Below, in pieces: positions 46,137 through 56,747 of a stretch of DNA of 64,000 bases; position 1 is the first letter of the stretch; every line of letters begins with the position of its first letter. Position numbers and translations under genes: made by a program. Location of the stretch: positions 39,365 through 103,364 of the forward strand of contig JAGXIV010000017.1 in assembly GCA_024635485.1 (NCBI GenBank), given 5' to 3'. The stretch is from a bacterium. GTDB taxonomy: Bacteria > Patescibacteriota > Gracilibacteria > BD1-5 > UBA6164. The notes under the pieces are model-generated. The model saw only the letters and a program-made list of their open reading frames with translations, was not told where the DNA came from and did not search any database.

Positions 46137-46170
46137 AAAAGTTTAGTAGAAATACTAGACTTTTTTATTT
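46137..46170 (+). terminator. rho-independent terminator of metK
   Basis: 12-bp stem AAAAGTTTAGTA/TACTAGACTTTT (one G-T pair), loop GAAA (GNRA type), followed by T-run. Confidence 0.82.
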
Positions 46171-46257
46171 GATTAATTTTAATACATATCTATCATAAAA
46201 TAAAGAAATATTTTCATGTTTATTTTTCATGATTAATGGATTATTAAAATAGTTATA

Positions 46258-46833
46258 ATGAATACACAATCAAATTCTATAAACATAATACACAATTTAG
46301 AGGAAATAGGAGTTTCTGACTTTCAATCATTTTCGAGAAAAATTGTTGAGCTAGTCTTGGATTCCTTAGATGTAACGAAAAAAGATTCAGTATTACAAGA
46401 CCTTAATTTACTTAAAAAAAATATTTCTCCACAGGCCCTAAGTCCAGATGGTTGGAAAATATTTAAAGAAACTGTTTGTCTTGTAGAAGAAAATATAAAA
46501 TGAGAAAATGAAATAGATAATAGTATGAACTCTATTGACTCAAATTCGGAAAATCCTTATTTATTTGAAACAGAATTATGTGGAGTTAAAATAATATCTT
46601 CAAGCACACAGTTTGAATGAAAAAGAACATTATACTGTGGAAAAATATGAGATGATGAATTTAACTTTACTATTTCAACTATGCGTGTACTTAAATGAGT
46701 TATTGAAAATTATCCTCAATACTATAAGACAAAAGTGAACGATGTTCGTCCATGAAAAAAATTAATATGATTTTCTGATTGATTTGAAATTGAATATATT
46801 GCAAAATTTGGATTTAGGATTGTAAACTCTTAA
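46258..46833 (+). CDS. hypothetical protein with winged-helix-like C-terminus
   Basis: 191 residues. The first 80 are helical (DFQSFSRKIVELVLDSLDV). The C-terminal 75 (EFNFTISTMRVLKGVIENYPQ, then VNDVRP, ending FGFRIVN) resemble the winged-helix layout of OmpR-type DNA-binding domains, though weakly. A similar pattern occurs three times in the next protein (gene starting at 46836, 2 bases after this stop), with which it is cotranslated. No family recognised. The response regulator at 48358 follows. Confidence 0.55.
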
Positions 46834-46835
46834 AC

Positions 46836-48272
46836 ATGAAAAATAAATCACATTTAGAACCTAAGATTATAGATAAAGAGTCACTTTTTTGATTTATAGA
46901 TCTGTGTTTAGCAGATAGTCATTGAGAAGAGCTAGATATTAGTAGAGCGAGTCATAAAAAAGTCAGAGAAGTAAAGGACTGCTTACATTATTTATTTGAT
47001 GTACTCGATACATTAGAATTTGAAACAACAGCAGTAAAGAAGAGATTGAACTTAATATTAGAGAAAGCTGATAGAATTTTGATGACAAATTGATTTATAC
47101 CCATATATGTTACTATTCAATGAATCTCTATTATCATAGATAGAGAAACATGATCTAATAATTTAAGGACGTATCACTGAACTATCAATTGAGTTGAAGT
47201 GAAACTTAATCTCAGTATGTGGAGAATTTTAAATGCAATCATAGAGAGTGATTGAAATGGCTATCAACTCAAGAGTACTGAATACCCAATGAAACAAAGA
47301 ATTATACAAATTTTTCCTTCTTGATGTCTTATATGAGTGAAATGACAATGACTTGTACTTATCAGTATAGAAGATGCAAAAAAAAATAGATTAGAAAAAG
47401 AAAGATTACAAAAAAAGAGAGCTAAAAGTTTAGAAATCGATGCAGATATGAAAATTGATACTATGTATTGAGGTTTAAAAATATTAAGTTTACAAAGGAA
47501 GAGAAATATATATGAAGTAAGTATTGATTGAAAAATCCTGAAACTTGAGCTACGAACATACATTGTATTGAAAAAACTTTTAGAGAATATTTGAGATATT
47601 ATCAAACTAACTGAAATCGAAAGAAAAAAATTAAGTAAAATAAGAGATATAATTTGAAAAGATAATATCTTAAATAAAAAATGAATTTGATATTATTTAA
47701 GAGATCAAAATGTCACTCTTGAGTGATTACAGCCAACAAAAACTCCAAAATTACATTATTCTAGCAAAAAAGAAACAGACAAGATTTCAAAAGATAAGGT
47801 ATCAGATCAGATTCCAAAAGATGAAGATAAGAATTCTATTGAATATAATCTAGATGGATATAATCTAAAGGTATCCAAAGAAAAAACTAATGTATTCAAA
47901 TTAGAATTTCTCTGAACAGAATTCACTATTGAACTTAATAATTCTGAATCATCTTTGTTTTTAAAGATTTTAAATTGATTTAGTTTTTGATTCTCTAAAA
48001 ATGAAATAATTATATTAGATTACATCATACTCAAACTTGAAAGAGCTAGTATTTTTACAATTGAGTCTATGCAATGAAACTATAAGATTATTCTCAAAAA
48101 ACATAAAAAAAATAAGGAAATTAAACCAAGTTCTCCTGAAAAAGTTAGAGCAGACACTACTATGAAATCATTAAAAAGACAGGTTCCCAAAGATCCCAAC
48201 TTAGCTAAAGAAATGGTTGAAAACCCTAAAAAACCCTGATTTCAGATAAGAAGATGAAAATATGGTCTTTAA
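46836..48272 (+). CDS. hypothetical protein with three winged-helix-like repeats
   Basis: 478 residues. Three regions of about 65 residues follow one pattern: a strand (GVEVKLNLSMWRILNAI; GKILKLELRTYIVLKKL; GTEFTIELNNSESSLFLKI), a helix pair, and a closing beta hairpin with G-x-G or Q-G then Y/L (VKGQGLVLI; KKGIGYYL; MQGNYKII). This mirrors the C-terminal domain of OmpR-type regulators (ending RGxGYRL). Between repeats 2 and 3 lies a lysine-rich linker, and a basic tail follows. No receiver domain. By context upstream of a two-component pair it may be a DNA-binding or scaffold protein; inference only. Confidence 0.55.
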
Positions 48273-48357
48273 GCATCTTCACTGAATCTCCAAAATTCCG
48301 AGCTTGCTTTCGCTTTAAAAATATTTACAATATAACTAATATTTTTTGCTAAAAACT

Positions 48358-49032
48358 ATGAAGAAAATTTGTATAATAGAAGATGACCAAGGTATCCTTA
48401 CTTCCTTAAAACTTTATCTTGAAAATTCAGATTTTTGAGTAGTAACCTATGAATCATGAGATTGAGCTAGTGATTTTGTGAAACAAGAAAACCCAGATCT
48501 TGTTATACTTGATATTAATCTCCCAAATATCGATGGTATAGAGGTATGCAAGGAAGTGCGAAAAGATTCAAATGTTCCTATTATAATGCTTACGGCAAGA
48601 GGCTGAGAATGAGATAGAATTACATGACTCGATTCAGGTGCAGATGATTATATAGCAAAGCCATTTTCTCCAAGAGAGTTATTAGCGAGAATACAATCAA
48701 TACTTCGAAGGAGTAGTGAAAAACCAACAGAAGAGAATAAATCACATATCCTGACATTTGATAACATAGAAATTGATAACCAAAAAAACGAAGTAAAAAT
48801 TAGTGGGGAAATTATTTCACTGACAAAAAATGAGTACGATATATTAGAAAAAATTGTATGAGCAAATGGGAATATGGTTACTCGAGAAACACTTATGAAA
48901 GAAGTAATTTGATATGAAAATTATATGTATGATAGAACTATAGATACTCATATTAAAAATTTAAGAAAAAAACTCGACTCTAAAGATGTAATTGTGACAA
49001 TCCGTGGAAAATGATATCGATTAAACGTTTAA
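48358..49032 (+). CDS. OmpR/PhoB-family response regulator
   Basis: 224 residues. Receiver domain at 1-120 with IEDD, phospho-acceptor Asp52 in VILDINLP, the Thr in MLTARG and the Lys in [10 protein letters not shown]-terminal winged helix (about 130-224) has [27 protein letters not shown] and VTIRGKGYRLNV. It is the partner of the histidine kinase starting 8 bases after its stop. Target genes are not indicated. ATG start fits the family ([11 protein letters not shown]). Confidence 0.95.
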
Positions 49033-49039
49033 TATTTAT

Positions 49040-50344
49040 ATGTCACTGTCTCGTAAATTTGTAGGTCTCTTGATTATGAGTGTCAGCAGTATCGCTATAC
49101 TTAATATAGTGGCTTTTTATAGTATGTATAATTACTATATAAAAATATATCTATCTGAAAAAATCGAATCAAGACAAGATGTTACTATTGAATATATAAA
49201 TAATATTATAGAACGACAAACACTTGAGGATGTAGATACTATTTTTTCAGATGTTGAATTAGAATTTTTTGAACTACTGGATATTAATGATGGTGTTATA
49301 CCGCTTGAAAAAGAAGAGAATGTTAATATCGTTGTGGATTTTTTAGTCAAGAGTTGAGTCACTCCGAAATTTATTGAAGAAATAATTCCTGAAAACAATT
49401 TAGAAAAAATTGTAGAGTTACTCAAAAATCCTAACAGTCCAGAATCCAATTTTGTAAAAAGACTTCTGAGTTCGTTAGTAATTATAAATATATTTCTGCT
49501 CCTTTGTCTCGCCGTAATAGTATGATATGTCTCAAGAAGGATAATTGCACCTATTCAAAAAGCTACGAAGGAAATACAAGAAATGAAATATGGATATACT
49601 CAAAATAAAATTCATTATGATAAGCAAGATGAAATTTGATTACTGATTCAGTCTATTAATAATCTCAATAAAAGACTCTGACTTCAAGAAAGTATTCGTA
49701 ATAGACTTTTAGCAGATATCTCTCATGAGCTCAAAACCCCTATTACTTCAATACAATGCTACCTTGAATGAATATCTGATGGAGTAATAGATCTTACAGA
49801 ATCAAATCTGAATGCAATTACGGCTGAAATGACAAGACTTATAGAGCTAGTTAATCAAATTATGGAATACGAAAAATTCGAAAATACTCAATTAGTTCTC
49901 CAAAAAAAGTCACAAAATCCACTAATAATAGCAGACGCCGTAAGAAGGACTCAAGAAATATATCTCAATGAGAAAAGACAAAATATTATTCTTTCAGGTT
50001 CTCGAAATATTGAAATTCTTCTAGATGCTGATCTCTTTACTCAGCTATGTTATAATGTAATATGAAATTTTATTAAATATGCTTGAGAAGATAGTACATT
50101 AGAAATAATATTATCTTCAGGAAACATAATATTTTCAGATAATTGAAATGGAATATCACGAAAAGAAATACAATTTGTTACAGAAAAATTCTACCAATGA
50201 AAAAAAGAAAAAACATGAAATATTAAGTCGAGATGAATAGGAGTATGACTCTCAATCGTAAAAAAAATTTCAGAGTCTCACTGATGGGAAACAATTATTG
50301 AGTCTGACAGCTGAAAATGATTTAGTATTACAGTAAATTTCTAA
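49040..50344 (+). CDS. sensor histidine kinase
   Basis: 434 residues. Two transmembrane helices (about 9-30 and 146-166) enclose an extracytoplasmic sensor region of about 115 residues, rich in Glu, Asp, Val and Ile. A HAMP linker (SRRIIAPIQKATKEIQ) leads to the phospho-acceptor His229 in LADISHELKTPITS; the ATPase has N-box (CYNVIGNFIKYA), IIFSDNGNGIS and GIGVGLSIVKKI. It phosphorylates the neighbouring regulator. Signal unknown. Linked to the regulator by a 7-base gap. Confidence 0.95.
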
Positions 50345-50406
50345 TCCTTCACGAAATTTTCACATTGGAAACTAGACTCATTATAATTAAAATCTATACT
50401 AGTTAT

Positions 50407-50473
50407 ATTAAAGAGTTCACAACAATATGGTTAAGCCTTTTAAAAAACTATTATTTCTGCAGAACTCTTTAAT
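50407..50473. repeat. inverted repeat between histidine kinase and the next gene
   Basis: 12-bp perfect inverted repeat ATTAAAGAGTTC/GAACTCTTTAAT separated by 43 bases. No T-run follows immediately, so it is not a typical terminator. It may be an RNA hairpin controlling the downstream gene at 50497 or a protein-binding operator. Found by eye only. Confidence 0.4.
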
Positions 50474-50496
50474 TTAAAATATAAAAATACTATAGC

Positions 50497-51309
50497 GTGC
50501 TCACAAGAATCATTAAAATATTTTTTCTCATACTCAGCCTTTCAAGCTTTATGAGTGTTTTTTGAGATTCTTGAGATATTATAAATGACAAATCTCCTAC
50601 CCTCAAAGAAATGCAAAAAAATATTACAACTCTTGAGCAAGAGAGGAATAATTTAAGTTTTAAGTGGGAAACATATCTCATTTGAAATGAATCACTGTGA
50701 GAAATAGTGAAACAAGATCTCAGTATTGGTCAAAAAAAGATTCTTGAATCTTTAATAAAAAATTATACCTCAAGAATATCAAATCTTGATAATGAAATAA
50801 CGAGGAATATAAATAATTGAAATGAAATAGTAAGCTTACAAAAACAACAACTTCAAGTAAAACAAAATTTTTACATCTCTCTCCTCTATTATGTTCAAAT
50901 TGAAAAAATTGAATCATTTAAAAAATATGTAGAAAGTGAATTAAGCTTATATGAAAAAAGTAGATATGTTGATAATGAAATAAATCAGAAGAATATAAAA
51001 AAAGTAGAAAGAGTATACCAACTTGAAGAAAAAGCTGAACAAAACTCTGAAATACTCAGAAATCAAATAGAACAAAAAATGACGAGTCAGGTGCGTTCTA
51101 AACTCTCAGAGTTTATAAATCAAGATGAATTTGAATCACTTCCAAATCATCTAAAGGTGATGATATTTGAGAAATTTGTCAGTAAGATAGATAGTAAACT
51201 CTCTGAATTATCAGCTACAGAAAATCCTACAAGAATTATAGAAGAAAAAATATTCCTATTTGAATTATTTAGAAATATACTGAGAGAATACATTTATGAT
51301 TGGGAATAA
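50497..51309 (+). CDS. exported coiled-coil protein
   Basis: 270 residues from GTG. Hydrophobic N-terminus (about 5-22, ending SVFGDSGD) fits a signal peptide or anchor, then long coiled-coil segments: TLKEMQKNITTLEQERNNL, RNINNGNEIVSLQKQQLQ and a Glu/Lys/Gln-rich stretch up to about 200, ending in a compact helical tail (VMIFEKFVSKIDSKL, LRNILREYIYDWE). No family recognised. Follows the two-component pair and could be a target or cofactor of it. GTG is the only start before the hydrophobic segment. Confidence 0.6.
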
Positions 51310-51311
51310 TT

Positions 51312-52289
51312 CTATACCTCTATTGTGACCTCATCTTTCTGAATTATTGTATGTTTATAGCTGAGAAATAACAAATATAAAAATATAGTAGTGAGACACA
51401 TAGCAATACTTGAAATTCACATTTCAAGTATTTTTAAAATAAAAGCTGAAAATTTAAAAGCTGTAAAAGACTCAATAATTTTTTGTATTTGAGCAGGGTC
51501 TTTAAAATTTCCAGACATGAAACTTGAATAATCTAAAGAAGATGGAAAAAATATCTTTAAAATCTTTGATGCGAGTCATTGAATCAGTGAAAGAATAAAT
51601 CAGAATCAAATAATATTTACAACGATATTCCACCAATTTCAACGAGTTAATCTTAGTGATTCCATAAAATTTTCCTTAGTAAAATCTTTTGCATCAAGTG
51701 CACTATAAATTGCAAAAGAAGATTTAATTCATCTATAAATTCAATAAAATATTCATAGCATTGTAGCTATGACCACACATCAAATTCCAATTGAATACAG
51801 TACACTTTTATTATCTGATCAAGAAAATTGACCTCATATAATAAAAAAACCTCAAATAATCAAAATAATACTTGGAACTAAAAGTGTATATGCGAAGATA
51901 TACCAATAAGTTTTAAATATATTAGAAACGTTTCACACCGCGTATAATATAGAGTCATATATACTTACTTCTTTTTGATTAATTGTTTTTTGAGCTACGT
52001 TTATAATATGAATTTGCACTGGTATTATCAGAGTGACATAGAGAAGGAAAAAGAACAAGCCCATAGTCATAAGTAAGCTAATATAAAAGCTCATTTTTTG
52101 ATCTACTAAAGAAGAATCTTCTCATATTGACACAGAATTCATAAAGAGTTGAGTGAAAATAAGAGGCAACAAGACAAAGAAAAAAAGTTGAAAAATATAT
52201 ACAGGAATAACAAATTCCTTCCATTTCTTTAAAAAAATAGTAAATGAGAGCTCTACTCTACTTAAAAAATCTTTATTTTTTTCTAACAT
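51312..52289 (-). CDS. multi-pass membrane protein, unknown
   Basis: 325 residues with about six hydrophobic helices (28-50, 75-100, 128-155, 170-190, 225-245, 295-315) and short charged loops. The central TRGNWWNIVVNIIGFG and FAIYSALDAKDFTKENFMESLRLTRG resemble membrane-domain proteins of the DUF975/YesL-like type, but no firm match. Convergent with the coiled-coil gene; 2 bases between stops. Confidence 0.55.
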
Positions 52290-52370
52290 TGTAATTATAT
52301 TATTGATTTTATCATGTTCTATATTACTATGAATACAGAAGAAAGTAAATTAATTATGTAAAACTCTATT

Positions 52371-52889
52371 ATGAATGAAGAAATGATGAATTTTGGCAAT
52401 ATGGATCAAATGATGAATTCCTCTGCTGCTTCGGGTGTATTAGATCAATATGCACCATATATCGAAATTGCAAATCAGACATCACAGGTATTTAATATAT
52501 TTACATTAGTTACATTTTTACTTATTTGATGGGGGCTATATAACATTAATAAAAAATTATGAAATGAACATGCATGGATTTCATTTATTCCTGTTGTTCA
52601 ATATTATAGTTTCTTTGAAGCAGGATGATTATCCTTTAAAAAATACTTTGTATACCCTCTCTTATTTATTATTTTATGAGCTATAGGAGCAATATTTACA
52701 TTATGAATAAGTTTACTTGTAGCACTTATTTATTATCTGTACTGTTGGGTAAAAAATCTCAACTCAATTTCAAAAAAAACATGAAGATGAACATGGACGA
52801 CACTTGGATTATTATTTTTTCCTTATATCATGTTTCCAATAGTTTGATATAAATTTGAAAGGAAAGAAGAGAGAGTTTCAAATGTGTAA
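52371..52889 (+). CDS. multi-pass membrane protein, DUF5684-like
   Basis: 172 residues: an N-terminal polar tail rich in Met and Asn (NEEMMNFGNMDQMM), then four or so hydrophobic helices with WISFIPVVQYYSFFEAGG and LLFIILGAIGAIFTLGISLL. Similar layouts occur in small signal-peptidase-like DUF5684 proteins; specific function unknown. Start is ATG at 52371; a 10-codon ORF (MNTEESKLIM) ends 8 bases before it and could be a leader peptide or chance. Confidence 0.55.
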
Positions 52890-52937
52890 AATCCTCCAAG
52901 TCTTTCAAAAGATGAAGAAATACTAGATTTATAAAAT

Positions 52938-52970
52938 AAAAAAATACTGCACTATGCAGTATTTTTTTTA
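52938..52970. terminator. bidirectional rho-independent terminator
   Basis: Stem ATACTGCA/TGCAGTAT extended by A-run and T-run, 3-base loop, between the convergent gene at 52371 and glyS. Confidence 0.88.
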
Positions 52971-54350
52971 TTTTAATCTTTCTTTAATATATGAATTTAG
53001 CTCAGTAATTTTAATAACTTCTTGTTCCATTGAGTCTCTATTTCTTACTGTAACATTTCACTCTTCATAATTTGTAGAATCGATAGTAACACAAAAGGGA
53101 GTCCCGATTTCATCCATACGAGCATATCTCTTCCCTACTGAACCTACATCATCATATTCACAAACAAAATCTTCAGATAATTGAGAATAAATTTCTTTTC
53201 CTAAATCTGAAAGTTTTTTTACTACAGGAAGAACTCATACTTTGATTGGAGCAATTCTTGGCGCAAGCTTGAGATAGGTTCTTTCGCCTTCAATAGTATA
53301 TGCGTCACACAAAGCAGCGAGTGTTATTCTTCAAAGTCCCATAGCTGGTTCTATAACAAATGGAAGGAATCTCTTATTGTTTACTGCATCAAAATAGCTG
53401 AGATTCTGTCCTGAAGCTGTCATATGAGCTTTGAGGTCATAATCAGTTCTATTTGCAAGTGTTTCTATTTCTCACCAACCAAAGGGGTAGTTATATTCAA
53501 AATCTCAAGCTTCTTTTGAATAATGAGGAAGTTCCTCTTTTTTTATAGGGACAAATTTCACATTTTCAGATTTGAGTCCTATAACTTCTGTTAGGTATCT
53601 ATTTGATTCAGATTTCCACTCTGCAAATGCAGCATCATCCTCACCTGGTGTCACAAAATATTCTAGTTCCATTTGTTCAAATTCTCTGGTTCTAAAAATA
53701 AAGTTACCAGGAGTAATTTCATTTCTAAAACTCTTCCCTACTTGAGCAATACCAAATGGAAGTTTTCTTCTACTACTTCGAGCAACATTTGTGAAGTCTA
53801 CAAATTGACCTTGTGCTGTTTCTGGTCTTAAGTACGCAAGAGAAGCTCCGTCTTCTGTTACTCAAAGGAATGTTTTGAGCATTAAATTAAATTTTTTAAT
53901 ATCTGAAAAATTCTTTTCCCCACAATCTGGACAATGAATATTAAGTTCATCTATAATTTCTTTGAGTCTTATAGATTCCGTTTTATCTCAGGCATATCAC
54001 TCTGGTTCAGGAGTTCCATCTTTCAGTTTCGCGTCAACGAGTTTATCTGCTCTGAAACGATTTTTACAAGATTTACAATCCATAAGTGGATCAGCAAAAC
54101 CTCAAACGTGTCCACTTGCTTCCCAAACTTTTGGATTCATGATAAGAGATGCATCAAGGAGCATCGTATCCATTCGTTTTTGTATAAACTCTTTGAGCCA
54201 AAGGTTTTTAATATTTTCTTTGAGTAGAGACCCATATGGTCCATAATCCCAAGAGTTTGCAAGTCATCCATAAATTTCACTTCCAGGATACACAAATCAT
54301 CTATTTTGACAGAGATTTACAATATCTTTCATTTCTACTTGAATTGTCAT
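52968..54350 (-). CDS. glyS: glycyl-tRNA synthetase (alpha2 type)
   Basis: 460 residues. Motifs: [20 protein letters not shown] at the N-terminus, a zinc-binding-like pair CKSCKNRF and [10 protein letters not shown], motif 2 ([31 protein letters not shown]), motif 3 (EPAMGLGRI), and the anticodon-binding domain ([16 protein letters not shown]). It charges tRNA-Gly. In this genome that should include the tRNA reading UGA, whose gene is not in the window. Upstream is a T-box leader. ATG start [10 protein letters not shown]; monocistronic. Confidence 0.95.
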
Positions 54351-54374
54351 TTTTTAATATTTACAAAGATAATT

Positions 54375-54530
54375 TTATAAAAGACCCCAAAGATTAATAT
54401 ATTATTATTAATCTTTGGGGTCTAATTGTATTAGACGGTTCCACCCAAATGTTTTACTTTTATCTTATAAGCATTTTCTCTACTCTGTTTCCATAAGAGT
54501 TTTCATGCAAAAATGTAATATAAGAACTTC
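54375..54530 (-). promoter_or_regulatory. T-box riboswitch leader of glyS
   Basis: On the minus strand the leader contains the T-box core GGGTGGAACCGT (54446-54435), the sequence that pairs with the CCA end of uncharged tRNA. A compact stem I precedes it: outer helix TCTTATA/TATAAGA, then GCAT/ATGC, then ACTCT/AGAGT with an apical loop TATGGAAAC holding GGA (a Gly codon). The strong hairpin downstream (54382-54423) is the terminator. Expected logic: uncharged tRNA-Gly leads to readthrough of glyS. The stem I is much shorter than usual, and the specifier is therefore uncertain. Confidence 0.82.
54382..54423 (-). terminator. terminator of the glyS T-box leader
   Basis: 16-bp stem AGACCCCAAAGATTAA/TTAATCTTTGGGGTCT with a 10-base loop and a T-run on the minus strand, placed between the T-box sequence and the glyS start. 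Confidence 0.9.
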
Positions 54531-54534
54531 ACCT

Positions 54535-54562
54535 ATACTATAGAACTTGATTTTATTGTCAA
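54535..54562 (-). promoter_or_regulatory. likely promoter of glyS leader
   Basis: Perfect -35 TTGACA (54562-54557) and a -10-like TAGTAT (54540-54535) with a 16-base spacer, just upstream of the T-box leader on the minus strand. Visual match only. Confidence 0.5.
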
Positions 54563-54605
54563 AAAAAATTTAAATAAGCTTCAAATACTTCCAATCTATC
54601 TAAAC

Positions 54606-54637
54606 AAAAAGAAGCTGCAATATATGCAGCTTCTTTT
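54606..54637 (-). terminator. rho-independent terminator
   Basis: 9-bp stem GAAGCTGCA/TGCAGCTTC with a 5-base loop and flanking runs of A and T, after the SLH-domain gene that ends at 54648. Confidence 0.88.
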
Positions 54638-54647
54638 AAGTATAATT

Positions 54648-55244
54648 TTATAAGGCTTCGTCACTCATGAGTTTTTCAGTCATTCGAGCTTTAATGACTT
54701 CTTCCTTTTTAATAGTAGCAGTTGCTATCTGAAATATCCATCATCGAGTAGCAAGTGCATCATAATCAAAATATTTAGTAGTTATAATACCGTACTGAAA
54801 AGCAGTAGACATATAATCTTGTTGCCAATTACCACTATCAACAAATTTACTTATAGATTTTGACTTTAATACGAGTTTCATAGCTTCTGTTTTCGTAATA
54901 TTATCATCCGGTCTAAATGTTGGATTTGCAGTGATATATCATTCTCTCAGAGCTGATTCGATATATTTACATGGCCAAGCATCTGGAACATCGATAAATT
55001 CACCTGTACATTTATCAGGTACATACTTTCAAGATAGCTTCATCACTATTTTCATCACGGCTTTTCTTTGGATCGGAGTTGATAGTTCATATTCCTGAGG
55101 ATTGTAACTTTTATCAACGATGATATTTTGAGCTGCTAAAAAATTAGCTGCTTGAAGTTCGGTTACATTACTGTCCTGCACTTCTGCTGCATTTCAAATA
55201 CTGATACATACTAAGTAAGCAAAAACTATTCATATTTTTTTCAT
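54648..55244 (-). CDS. exported SLH-domain protein
   Basis: 198 residues. Signal peptide (MKKIGIVFAYLVCISIGNA), then repeats like S-layer homology domains: FLAAQNII, LSTPIQRKAVMKIVMKLSG, FIDVPDAWPCKYIESALREGYI, FRPDDNITKTEAMKLVLKS. Such domains anchor proteins to wall polymers. First of three related genes in tandem here, which differ in length and signal. Ends at its own terminator. Confidence 0.85.
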
Positions 55245-55313
55245 AGATTTTTTTGTAAAATAGATAAGTAAATCTATCTTACAATACTATTTACAAATAA
55301 TCAAATTATGTTA

Positions 55314-56084
55314 TTAATAATTTAAACTTCTACTTACTGTTGAGAATATATATCATCTAGAAGCGAATTCATTATAGCTATTAAATTTTTGATCTATGAA
55401 TCATAAATAATACGCAGTTGATATATAATCTTGTTGCCACGAAGTAGTTTGGTATCTTTTTTTTATATTTTGTGCTTGAAGAATTAATTTTATTGCTTCT
55501 GATTTCGTTACAAAATCATTAGGCCTAAACTTTTGATTTCAAGCAATATATCAAAATTCTAAAGCAGATTCTATATACTTACACCCCCAATCATTCTTTA
55601 CATCTGTAAATATTTCTCTGCATTCTTCTCGTACTTTTTCTTTTGATATTTTCATGATTATTTTCATAAGTTCTTTTCGTGTGATAGAAGAATCGAGCAT
55701 ATAATTAGCTGGATCGAAACTATGAGTCATAATTATATTTTTTCGAGCTAAATATTCAGTTGCACTTCTTTCTTCACTAATATCTTTTTGTCCTATTGAG
55801 ATTCAGGCATATCTATATCAAAGCTCTTTACAACAAGCACTTATATTTCAACTCTGGCATGAGAGATTTGTTACAAATTTTGTATTGATTTCATCATTTA
55901 AAAATACTGCTTCATATCAATTCGGGAGCCAATTATTTTTCTCTGCCGTTCATTTAATAAATTCTCAGCATAAATTACTGGAACTTTCAACTACGAAATA
56001 TACTTCATTTTCTTCTTCTCAAAAAACTCACAGACAAAAAATCTGTGAGAAAAAAAAGACGAGTAATATTTTTTTGAAGTTCAT
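55314..56084 (-). CDS. exported SLH-domain protein with extra N-terminal Cys-containing region
   Basis: 256 residues. Signal peptide (MNFKKILLVFFFSQIFCLGVFG), an added region of about 80 residues with cysteines (SCQSGNISACCKELGY, SSNLCGEF), then SLH-like repeats: EYLARKNIIMTHSFD, SSITRKELMKIIMKISKEK, FTDVKNDWGCKYIESALEFGYI, FRPNDFVTKSEAIKLILQA. The Cys region is not in the two sister proteins. Head-to-tail with them; 5 bases separate it from the stop of 56089. Confidence 0.82.
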
Positions 56085-56088
56085 GAAT

Positions 56089-56724
56089 CTATAATTCAAA
56101 TATTGAGTTAAATAATTCTTCAATTTCAGGAGAAATTTCTGGATCAGAACCTGTGGTTCCAGAGGTATTTACAGAAGCACTAGCATCGAAACTAAAATTG
56201 CTATCAGCTTTAGCTCCAGCAGTAAATATCCAACCTCGACTCGCATTTTGGTCATACACAATACTACCATCTATTATATTCTCACTTTGAGCCTTGGAAA
56301 CATATCCTGCTCTCCAATCAGCAAGATTGTCTTTTTCTAAACCTTTTGCCTGCATTACCATTTTTAATGCTTCGATTTGAGTTACTAAATCATCTGGTCG
56401 GAATGTATTATTTTGAGCAATAAATCAAGCATTTAGAGCTGCTTCTGCATATTTACATCCCCAATCAGAACTTCACATATCAGAAAAATCACCAGAACAT
56501 GATTCCGTTACTGATTTTCAAGAAATATTCATCATAACCTTAAGCATTTCTCTTCGAGTTATGTTTGAATCAAGATTATACCCTGTTATATCAAGAGAAT
56601 TATCATTGATAACATTATTGCTTGCCAAAAAGTTTGCTGCTTGAATTTCAAGGTCTGTTGCAGCAGAAGTAATAGCTGGACTGAGTAAAATAGGAAGCAT
56701 AAGTGCTGTAAATATTTTTTTCAT
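56089..56724 (-). CDS. exported SLH-domain protein
   Basis: 211 residues. Signal peptide (MKKIFTALMLPILLSPAITSAA), SLH-like repeats (SNITRREMLKVMMNISGK, FSDMGSSDWGCKYAEAALNAGFI, FRPDDLVTQIEALKMVMQA) and a Gly/Ser/Thr-rich tail (ASVNTSGTTGSDPEIS). ATG chosen at the signal peptide; an upstream ATG in frame adds 34 residues that do not look like a signal. Paralogous to the genes at 54648 and 55314. Confidence 0.83.
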
Positions 56725-56747
56725 AATTATATATTTATAAATAAAGT

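Noticed and set aside
50345..50496. Rho-independent terminator after the histidine kinase
   Set aside because: An inverted repeat exists but the loop is 43 bases and no T-run follows the second arm directly; listed as a repeat instead.
52331..52363. 10-codon ORF before the membrane protein at 52371
   Set aside because: Too short to call a gene; could be a leader peptide but nothing supports this beyond position.
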